Shown in pieces: positions 37,763 to 44,470 of a DNA stretch of 64,000 nucleotides. How positions within the stretch are numbered: position 1 is the stretch's first letter; each line of letters starts with the position of its first letter. The notes under the pieces were generated by a model. It worked only from the letters and a program-made list of their open reading frames with translations, had not been told where the DNA came from and searched no databases. The stretch covers positions 1,364,001 to 1,428,000 of the forward strand of contig CBDAPX010000001.1 in assembly GCA_965198725.1 (NCBI GenBank), given 5' to 3'. Source of the stretch: CBDAPX01 sp965198725. GTDB lineage: Bacteria; Pseudomonadota; Alphaproteobacteria; Rhodobacterales; Rhodobacteraceae. The position numbers were made by a program, and so were the translations under genes.

Positions 37763-38713
37763 CTATCGCCCCCAAACGACGGCGTTTTCGTGGCGCAAAA
37801 TCAGGTGCGTCAGCGCTTCGAACTGATCTTTGATGTGGGCCGCAAACCTGTCGGCGGCGGGGGGGCTGGCGGCTTCGGCGTTGCGAATAATACCTAAGGA
37901 TCTTTGGCCCTGTGGAATCTGAACCGGCAGAACCGTGATCCGGTTTTCTTTGCGAAACGCAAAGACCACGCTGTGCGGCAAGACCGTCAAGGCGTCGGTG
38001 CCGAACAAGTAATTCAAAACGCTCATCAATGAGCCGCCGGAAAACGCAATCCGTGCCTGGCGCAGGCCGAACGACAACAAAACAGCATGCATATCCCCCA
38101 TCAGGGGCGATCCGGCCGGCGGTTCGATCCATGGATAGGCCACAAGGTCTGCTTCGGTCAGGTTGCGTTTGCGCATCAGGGGATGGCCCACGCGACACGC
38201 AACGACATTCCGGGCCGGCAGGATTTCTTGATAGTCAAAGTTCTGTTCCGCATCCGCGACGCCCATAGGGGCAATGGCCAAATCGATCTGATCGGCCTGA
38301 AGCGCGGCCTGAAGCTGAGGCAAGTAGCCATAGGACAGGTCAACACGAATATCCGGATAGTCCTGTCGGAATTCCGCCAACATGGACGATACCAAAGCGT
38401 CCATGAAAAAGGGCACCCCACCGACGCGCACCAGCCCGGTTGTCCCGGATCGGAACCCATCGATTGTACGTGACGCTTTGTCTGTTGCGGCAAGGATCAC
38501 TTTGCCTTGTGTGCCCAGTTGCAACCCAAGTGACGTCGGTTCAAGCGGGCGTTTGCCCGGTTTGAACAGGGGTTCCCCCAAACGTTTCTCAAGCTCTGAA
38601 ATCGTGCGAGACAAGGCGGGTTGCGACAATCCCAACAACGCCGCCCCTTCGGTCACACTGCCCGATTGTACGACTGCGGCAAGCTGTGCGAGCTGTCTTT
38701 CCGTAATCTTCAT
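37763..38713 (-). CDS. LysR-family transcriptional regulator
   Basis: 316 residues from ATG 38713 (MKITERQLAQLAAVVQSGSV). The winged helix-turn-helix is clear (SVTEGAALLGLSQPALSRTISELEKRLGEPLFKPGKR) and an effector-binding domain follows (GLVRVGGVPFFMDALVSSMLAEFRQDYPDIRVDLSYG). It is divergent from the hydroxyquinol-type operon, the usual arrangement for an aromatic-responsive activator of that operon. A dyad ATAAC-N4-GTTAT overlaps its start codon and could mediate autoregulation. Confidence 0.9.
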   Translation of the reverse strand: MKITERQLAQLAAVVQSGSVTEGAALLGLSQPALSRTISELEKRLGEPLFKPGKRPLEPTSLGLQLGTQGKVILAATDKASRTIDGFRSGTTGLVRVGGVPFFMDALVSSMLAEFRQDYPDIRVDLSYGYLPQLQAALQADQIDLAIAPMGVADAEQNFDYQEILPARNVVACRVGHPLMRKRNLTEADLVAYPWIEPPAGSPLMGDMHAVLLSFGLRQARIAFSGGSLMSVLNYLFGTDALTVLPHSVVFAFRKENRITVLPVQIPQGQRSLGIIRNAEAASPPAADRFAAHIKDQFEALTHLILRHENAVVWGR

Positions 38714-38725
38714 AACAAAAGTTAT
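38712..38725. promoter_or_regulatory. Dyad at the LysR start, candidate operator
   Basis: ATAAC-AAAA-GTTAT is a perfect 5-bp inverted repeat in the 82-bp divergent promoter between LysR and the first dioxygenase gene. LysR-type sites are usually T-N11-A dyads; this is T-N10-A, so it is only a candidate. Confidence 0.4.
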
Positions 38726-38795
38726 ATTAACCGGCGGAGAAATCATATCAAGGCGTGTTTTCGGTCCTATTCTCCGCTTTCAGGAGGAGTTTTGG

Positions 38796-39671
38796 ATGGA
38801 TGCCAGCATCGATAAATCGGTCGAAGCCACAATCGCGGACCAGTTTCGTGCGCGCATTCGTCGTGCGGCGGATGCCCGTTTCGCAGCGCGACTGGGCGAT
38901 GCGGTGGATCATTTGCATGCGCTGGTGGCCGATCTCGAACTGACCGACGAAGAGCTGTCGGCGATTTTGATGTTCATGGCAGAGGTTGGTGCGGTGAGTG
39001 ACTCCAACCGTCAGGAATGGGTCCTTCTGAGCGATGTGTTGGGGATTACAAGCGCCATCGTGACACGGCAGTCCAAACAACTTGCCGGGGCAACGTCGCA
39101 AACCATGCGCGGTCCGTTTTATCGCCCCGGTGCGCCGGATGTCCGGCCAGGCGGCACGATTTCGTTGGATGGCAAGGGGCAGAAGCTGTGTGTGTCGGGT
39201 CGCGTTCAAGACCTGACCGGTGCGCCGATCGCACAGGCGCGTGTCGAGACATGGCAGGCCAACGCAGATGGCTTGTATGAAAACCAAGACCCTGACGCGC
39301 AACCAGATTTCAATTTGCGCGGCGTGCTGGATGTGTCGGCTGATGGCACCTTCGACTACACAACGGTCTGCCCCGGGCGGGTCGCCGTGCCGCAAGATGG
39401 GCCGGTTGGTCAGCTTTTGTCGGCGTTGCGCATCCCGACGGAACGCCCTGCGCATATTCATTTCCAAATCACTGCCCCGGGTTACGAGACGCTGTGCACG
39501 CATGTCTTTGATGCACGCGATCCGTTGCTTGACACGGATGTTTTGTTTTCGGTCCGGCCGGACCTGATCGCCCAGTTCAAGTCCAAGAACGGCGCGTTGC
39601 AGGTCGAATTTACATTCGTGATGGCCCCGCAATCCACCCGGACAAACAGCAAAAGAAAGCGCCAAATATGA
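38796..39671 (+). CDS. Intradiol ring-cleavage dioxygenase family protein with altered metal site
   Basis: 291 residues; ATG 38796 follows AGGAGG. The N-terminal helical linker domain of intradiol dioxygenases (about 30-100) and the catalytic beta-sandwich (RGPFYRPGAPDVRPG, ETWQANADGLYENQ, RPAHIHFQI) are both present. Expected Fe(III) ligands are two Tyr and two His. Tyr161, His220 and His222 are seen, but where the paralogue at 47420 has PKFYPIPADGPVG this protein has PGRVAVPQDGPVG, so the second Tyr is Val196. Activity as a normal catechol or hydroxyquinol dioxygenase is therefore doubtful. It is the first gene of the catabolic operon and overlaps the next by ATGA. Confidence 0.82.
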   Translation: MDASIDKSVEATIADQFRARIRRAADARFAARLGDAVDHLHALVADLELTDEELSAILMFMAEVGAVSDSNRQEWVLLSDVLGITSAIVTRQSKQLAGATSQTMRGPFYRPGAPDVRPGGTISLDGKGQKLCVSGRVQDLTGAPIAQARVETWQANADGLYENQDPDAQPDFNLRGVLDVSADGTFDYTTVCPGRVAVPQDGPVGQLLSALRIPTERPAHIHFQITAPGYETLCTHVFDARDPLLDTDVLFSVRPDLIAQFKSKNGALQVEFTFVMAPQSTRTNSKRKRQI

Positions 39672-40735
39672 GTGAGCTAGCAAGCTTTACCTTTCCCGGA
39701 ATTTCAACGCGTGTTGTCTTTGGCTCCGGTACACTTGGCCAGGTTGCTTCGGAAATCGAACGCCTTGGGCATACGTCAGCGATGGTGCTGAGCACGCCGC
39801 ATCAGAAAACGGATGCCGAGGCTTTGTCAGATAACATTGGTGCGCTTTCGGCTGGGGTCTTTGCCGGGGCGACAATGCACACGCCAGTGGACGTGACCGA
39901 GGCTGCGATTGAAGCGTTTCAAGCCAGCGGGGCAACCGCAGTCGTGTCCTTGGGCGGTGGGTCCACCATTGGGTTGGGCAAAGCCATTGCCACCCGCACA
40001 GGCGCGGATCAGGTCGCCGTGCCGACCACCTATGCCGGTTCCGAGATGACCGACATTCTGGGCGAAACGCAGGACGGCGTGAAAACCACGCGTCGTGATG
40101 CATCGATCCGGCCCGAAACTGTGATCTACGACGTTGATCTGACACTTGGCCTGCCGCTTGGCATGACAATGACCAGCGCCCTGAACGCCATCGCGCACGC
40201 GGCTGAGGCGCTCTATGCCCCGGACCGGAACCCTATCTTGGTCAATATGGCTGCGGCCTCTTTCCCCGCCTTTCGTGACGCGCTGCCAAAGCTGGCTGCA
40301 AACCCGACCGATCCCGCCGCGCGCGCCGAAACGCTTTATGCTGCTTGGTTGTGCTCTACGGCGCTGGGCTATGTGTCGATGGGGCTGCATCACAAACTGT
40401 GCCACACCATCGGAGGTCTGGCCGACACGCAACACGCGGATACACATGCGATCATGTTGCCGCACACCATCGGCTTCAATGCTGGCGCGGTGCCAGAGCT
40501 TTTGTCCTCGATCGATGACGCCTTTGGCAAAACGCCGGGCAAAGCGCTGTTTGGCTTGGCAAAGGATATCGGTGCCCCGACGCGTTTGGCCGATCTGGGC
40601 GTCACAGAAGAACAGCTCGACCAGATCGCCGATCTGGCCGTCAAAAACCCATACGAAAACCCGCGCCCGTTCGATCGCCAATCGATCCGGGCGCTTTTGC
40701 AAGATGCCTGGAGTGGGAGCGAGCCAGGTCTCTGA
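39668..40735 (+). CDS. Maleylacetate reductase
   Basis: 355 residues, an iron-containing alcohol dehydrogenase-like protein. Dinucleotide binding is seen in VVSLGGGSTIGLGKAIA and VPTTYAGSEMTDILGETQDGVKTTRRD, a stretch typical of maleylacetate reductases. Metal or active-site histidines lie in NAIAHAAEALY, MGLHHKLCHTIGG and HADTHAIMLPH. It reduces maleylacetate to 3-oxoadipate with NAD(P)H, the step after hydroxyquinol ring cleavage. It overlaps the preceding dioxygenase gene and fits the pathway encoded around it. Confidence 0.9.
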   Translation: MSELASFTFPGISTRVVFGSGTLGQVASEIERLGHTSAMVLSTPHQKTDAEALSDNIGALSAGVFAGATMHTPVDVTEAAIEAFQASGATAVVSLGGGSTIGLGKAIATRTGADQVAVPTTYAGSEMTDILGETQDGVKTTRRDASIRPETVIYDVDLTLGLPLGMTMTSALNAIAHAAEALYAPDRNPILVNMAAASFPAFRDALPKLAANPTDPAARAETLYAAWLCSTALGYVSMGLHHKLCHTIGGLADTQHADTHAIMLPHTIGFNAGAVPELLSSIDDAFGKTPGKALFGLAKDIGAPTRLADLGVTEEQLDQIADLAVKNPYENPRPFDRQSIRALLQDAWSGSEPGL

Positions 40736-40765
40736 TGAACGTTGTGAAGGGAGGAAACCAAAACC

Positions 40766-42037
40766 ATGATCACACGTCGTAAACTGTTAAAGTCCTCAGC
40801 CGCGTCGGGCCTCGTTTTGGCGTCCGGTGGCTTGGCTGCACCGGCAATCGCGCAAGGCGCAAAGATCAAGATCGGCTATGTCAGCCCGCAATCCGGCCCG
40901 CTGGCTGCGTTTTCAGAGGCGGACGCCTTCACGATTTCGCAGTTGGCCGAGGCAACGGGCGACACGTTCGAGGTGATCGTCAAAGACAGCCAGTCCAATC
41001 CAAACCGGGCGGCTCAGGTCGCGCAGGAACTCATCATCGATGATGAGATTGACATGATGCTGGTGGCATCGACCCCCGAGACGACCAACCCGGTCGCAAC
41101 GGTGTGCGAAGCCGAAGAAACCCCGTGCCTTTCGACGCTTGCGCCATGGCAACCATGGTTCATCGGTCAGCAAGGTAATCCAGGCGATCCCGGGTCCTGG
41201 GCGCCGTTCAACTATTCGTTCCACTATTTCTGGGGTCTGGAAGACATCATCGAAGTCTTTGGCAACATGTGGGATCAGCTGGATACCAATGGCCAAGTTG
41301 GTGGCCTGTTCCCCAATGATGCGGATGGCAACGCGTGGGGCGACCCGGAACTCGGCCTGCCAAAACCTTTGGCCGGGCGTGGCTATACCATCACCGACAC
41401 GGGCCGATATCAGAACCTGAGCGATGATTTCTCTGCGCAGATCAACGCCTTTAAAGCTGCAAACGCAGAGATTGTGACCGGCGTGGTTATCCCGCCCGAT
41501 TTCACAACCTTCTGGAACCAATCCAAGCAGCAGGGGTTCAACCCGAAAATCGTAACAGTGGCCAAGGCGATCCTGTTCCCACAAACGGTCGAAGCGTTGG
41601 GCGATGCGGGCCATAACCTCAGCTCAGAAGTGTGGTGGTCGCCAAACCATCCGTTCAGCTCTTCTTTGAACGGGCAAAGCTCCGCCGAGTTGGCCGCGGC
41701 CTTTACTGCTGCCACCAACCGTCCCTGGACGCAACCGATCGGCTTTATCCACTCGCTGTTTGAGATGGCAGCAGATGTGATGGGCCGGGTCGAAGACGCG
41801 GGTGATCCAGACGAAGTGGCTGAAGCGATTGCCGCCTCCGACGTGAACACCGTGGTGGGTCGCGTGAACTGGTCAGGTGAGGGTGTGCCGCCGTTTGCCG
41901 CGCAAAACGTGACCAAGTCTCAACTGGTTGGCGGTCAGTGGCGTCTGAAAGACGGCGGCGGGTATGACCTTGTCATCGTTGACAACAAATCTGCGCCGAA
42001 CATTCCGACCGGCGGCCAGATGGAAGCGCTGTCCTGA
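40766..42037 (+). CDS. ABC transporter substrate-binding protein (Liv/aromatic type)
   Basis: 423 residues; SD GGGAGG upstream. The N-terminus MITRRKLLKSSAASGLVLASGGLAAPAIAQ is a twin-arginine-like signal (cut in two here: RRKLLKSS, then a hydrophobic core ending AIAQ). The mature part is a Peripla_BP_6 receptor (KIKIGYVSPQSGPLAAFSEAD, VIVKDSQSNPNRAAQVAQEL). It feeds the LivGFHM components that follow. Context with hydroxyquinol enzymes suggests uptake of an aromatic acid such as a resorcylate or hydroxybenzoate; this is inference. Confidence 0.88.
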   Translation: MITRRKLLKSSAASGLVLASGGLAAPAIAQGAKIKIGYVSPQSGPLAAFSEADAFTISQLAEATGDTFEVIVKDSQSNPNRAAQVAQELIIDDEIDMMLVASTPETTNPVATVCEAEETPCLSTLAPWQPWFIGQQGNPGDPGSWAPFNYSFHYFWGLEDIIEVFGNMWDQLDTNGQVGGLFPNDADGNAWGDPELGLPKPLAGRGYTITDTGRYQNLSDDFSAQINAFKAANAEIVTGVVIPPDFTTFWNQSKQQGFNPKIVTVAKAILFPQTVEALGDAGHNLSSEVWWSPNHPFSSSLNGQSSAELAAAFTAATNRPWTQPIGFIHSLFEMAADVMGRVEDAGDPDEVAEAIAASDVNTVVGRVNWSGEGVPPFAAQNVTKSQLVGGQWRLKDGGGYDLVIVDNKSAPNIPTGGQMEALS

Positions 42038-42043
42038 ACAGCT

Positions 42044-42073
42044 GGGCGTGCCCCGATTGATCGGGGCGCGTCC
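42044..42073 (+). other. Intercistronic hairpin after the binding-protein gene
   Basis: GGGCGTGCCCCGA-TTGA-TCGGGGCGCGTCC forms a long stem with two G-U pairs, 6 bp after the stop codon and without a T run. It is a likely mRNA-stabilising hairpin allowing excess binding protein. Confidence 0.65.
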
Positions 42074-42099
42074 CACTCTCAAAAAACAAGACAACCGCT

Positions 42100-42819
42100 A
42101 TGACGATCCTCAGCCTCAAAAACGTGTCAAAGTCCTTTGGCGCCCTAACCGTCACGGACGATGTCAGCTTTGACGTGCCCGCCGGTCAGGCGCTGGGCAT
42201 CATTGGGCCCAATGGGGCCGGCAAATCAACGCTGTTCAACCTGATCACGGGCAACTTACCTGCGGATACGGGTAGTATCCAACTTGATGGGCAGGACGTG
42301 ACCAAAGTGCCGCCGATGCAACGCTGTCTGAGCGGTGTGGGGCGGTCTTTCCAGATCCCGCAACCATTTGATAATTTGACGGTTTTTGAAAACCTTCTGG
42401 TCGCGGGAGCCTTTGGGCGCAACCAATCCGAAGCAGAGGTTGCCGATGCCTGCGCCGATATTCTGGTGCAAACCGAAATGATTGGCCGGGCCAATACCCC
42501 GGCGGGGGGGCTGACCCTTTTGGAGCGCAAGCGCTTGGAACTGGCGCGCGCGATGGCTACGGATCCAAAGCTTTTGCTTTTGGATGAGATCGCCGGGGGT
42601 TTGACGGATGCAGAGTGCCAGTCGCTGATCGCGACGATCAATGGCATCCATGCGCGCGGTGTGACGATCATTTGGATCGAACATGTGCTGCACGCGCTCA
42701 CATCCGTCGTGGAACGGCTGTTGGTCCTCGACTTTGGCAAGGTGATCGGCATCGGCGATCCGGCGGAAATCATGGCCTCCAAAGAGGTCAAGCAAATCTA
42801 TTTGGGGATCGAAGTCTGA
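42100..42819 (+). CDS. ABC transporter ATP-binding protein (LivG type)
   Basis: 239 residues. Walker A GPNGAGKST (about 36-44), signature region LTLLERKRLELARAMA, Walker B LLLLDEIAGGLTDAE, and the LivG-type C-terminal VLDFGKVIGIGDPAEIMASKEVKQIYLGIE. One of the two ATPases of a branched-chain-amino-acid-type importer. Its stop overlaps the LivF-type start (TGATG). Confidence 0.92.
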   Translation: MTILSLKNVSKSFGALTVTDDVSFDVPAGQALGIIGPNGAGKSTLFNLITGNLPADTGSIQLDGQDVTKVPPMQRCLSGVGRSFQIPQPFDNLTVFENLLVAGAFGRNQSEAEVADACADILVQTEMIGRANTPAGGLTLLERKRLELARAMATDPKLLLLDEIAGGLTDAECQSLIATINGIHARGVTIIWIEHVLHALTSVVERLLVLDFGKVIGIGDPAEIMASKEVKQIYLGIEV

Positions 42820-43610
42820 TGCTACTGCGCACCCAAAACCTGACCGCATTTTACGGAGATTTTCAGGCGCTTTTTGGTGTCGATGTCGAATTGTCCCGCG
42901 GTGAAACGATTGCGATCATCGGCGCAAACGGGGCCGGAAAGACAACCTTGATGCGTTCGATTTCCGGCGTGCTGACAAATGCGCCGGATCAGGTCCTGCA
43001 TGACGATCACCCGGTGGGCGACCTTTCGGCGGACATCGTTATGAAGCGCGGCGTCGTCATGGTGCCAGAGGGACGGCGCTTGTTCCCGTCGCTAAGTGTC
43101 GAAGAAAACCTGATGATCGGCGCGCAACAAAAAGGCTCGGGCGGGATCAGTGACCGCTTGGACAGCGCGCTGGCCCGGTTGACGGGTCGCCCTGATCCCG
43201 CGGCGCAAGCGGGCAACCACGACGGGTCTGGGTATTGGACTTTGGAAACGGTCTATTACCTATTTCCGATCCTGCGGGAAAAGCGGCTCAACCCTGGCAC
43301 GGCCCTTTCCGGCGGCCAACAGCAAATGGTCGCGATTGGCCGGGCCTTGATGTCGAACCCGGATGTTTTGCTGTGCGATGAAATTTCGCTGGGCCTTGCC
43401 CCTGTGGTGATCAAGGACATCTACGCGGCCTTGCCAAAGATCAAGGAAAGCGGCGCCAGCGTGATCGTCGTGGAACAGGACATCGGTCAGGCGCTGGCCG
43501 TGTCCGACCGTGTGTATTACATGATGGAAGGGCGCGTGACGCTTTCTGGTCGTCCAGAGGATATCAGCCGAGATGCCATCCATGACGCCTATTTCGGAGC
43601 AGCGGCATGA
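42819..43610 (+). CDS. ABC transporter ATP-binding protein (LivF type)
   Basis: 263 residues from ATG 42819 (MLLRTQNLTAFYGDFQALFG). Walker A GANGAGKTT, signature LSGGQQQMVAIGRAL, Walker B VLLCDEISLGLAP. It is about 30 residues longer than the usual LivF because of an insert before the signature (SDRLDSALARLTGRPDPAAQ, then AGNHDGSGYWTLETVYYLFP). The last ATGA overlaps the LivH-type gene. Partner of the LivG-type subunit. Confidence 0.92.
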   Translation: MLLRTQNLTAFYGDFQALFGVDVELSRGETIAIIGANGAGKTTLMRSISGVLTNAPDQVLHDDHPVGDLSADIVMKRGVVMVPEGRRLFPSLSVEENLMIGAQQKGSGGISDRLDSALARLTGRPDPAAQAGNHDGSGYWTLETVYYLFPILREKRLNPGTALSGGQQQMVAIGRALMSNPDVLLCDEISLGLAPVVIKDIYAALPKIKESGASVIVVEQDIGQALAVSDRVYYMMEGRVTLSGRPEDISRDAIHDAYFGAAA

Positions 43611-44470
43611 TTTGGATCGACACCGTTTTTCAAGGGATCATGCTAGGCGGTCTTTATGCGCTGTTTGCAGCGGGGCTTAGCCTGGTTTTCGGGATCATGC
43701 GTCTTGTGAACCTCGCCCATGGCGATCTCATCGTGATGGCCGCCTACCTGATCCTGGTTCTGGTTTCCTTATTGGGTTTGCACCCCTTTCTTGCGTTGTT
43801 GTTTGCAGCGCCGGTGATGTTCATCGTGGGATGGGTTCTTCAACGGTTCGTGCTGAACCGCACGTTGGGCGACGATATCCTGCCGCCGCTGCTGGTCACT
43901 TTTGGGCTGTCAATCGTCCTGCAAAACGCCCTTTTGGAAGGGTTTTCGGCCGACAGTCGGCGTATTCCGGGCGGTGCTTTGGAAACGGCCTCGATGCCGC
44001 TGGGGCCTGTGACGGTTGGCGTGTTGCCTTTGCTCACGTTCCTTTCTGCAATGGCTGTGATCATCGCCCTTAATCAGCTTTTCTACCGAACGGCATTGGG
44101 GCGGGCATTTCGAGCGACATCCGATGATGCCACAACCGCCAGCCTGATGGGCATCCGACCCAGCGGCGTCTTTGCCACGGCGACCGGACTGGCGCTCGTC
44201 GTTGTGACGATTGCGGCGCTCTATCTGGGTATGCGCGCCAATTTTGACCCGACCATTGGTCCGGCACGCCTGATTTATGCGTTTGAGGCCGTGATCATCG
44301 GTGGGTTGGGGTCGCTCTGGGGCACCCTGATCGGTGGGATCATTATCGGCGTCGCGCAAACGGTTGGCGCTGCGATCAATCCGGAATGGCAAATCCTGGC
44401 CGGGCATGTCGCCTTCCTGATCGTCCTTTTGATCCGCCCACGCGGCCTGTTCCCACGGAGTGTTGACTGA
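43607..44470 (+). CDS. ABC transporter permease (LivH type)
   Basis: 287 residues, largely hydrophobic with about eight membrane segments. The start MIWIDTVFQGIMLGGLYALFAAGLSLVFGIMRL is the LivH hallmark; the coupling region is ALGRAFRATSDDATTASLMGI, and it ends LIRPRGLFPRSVD. Its stop overlaps the next gene by one base. Part of the same importer. Confidence 0.92.
   Translation: MIWIDTVFQGIMLGGLYALFAAGLSLVFGIMRLVNLAHGDLIVMAAYLILVLVSLLGLHPFLALLFAAPVMFIVGWVLQRFVLNRTLGDDILPPLLVTFGLSIVLQNALLEGFSADSRRIPGGALETASMPLGPVTVGVLPLLTFLSAMAVIIALNQLFYRTALGRAFRATSDDATTASLMGIRPSGVFATATGLALVVVTIAALYLGMRANFDPTIGPARLIYAFEAVIIGGLGSLWGTLIGGIIIGVAQTVGAAINPEWQILAGHVAFLIVLLIRPRGLFPRSVD

Noticed and set aside
37746..37775. 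Terminator between cysG and the LysR gene
   Set aside because: TTGGGGG and CCCCCAA can pair over 7 bp, but there is no T tract and the right arm is inside the LysR coding end.
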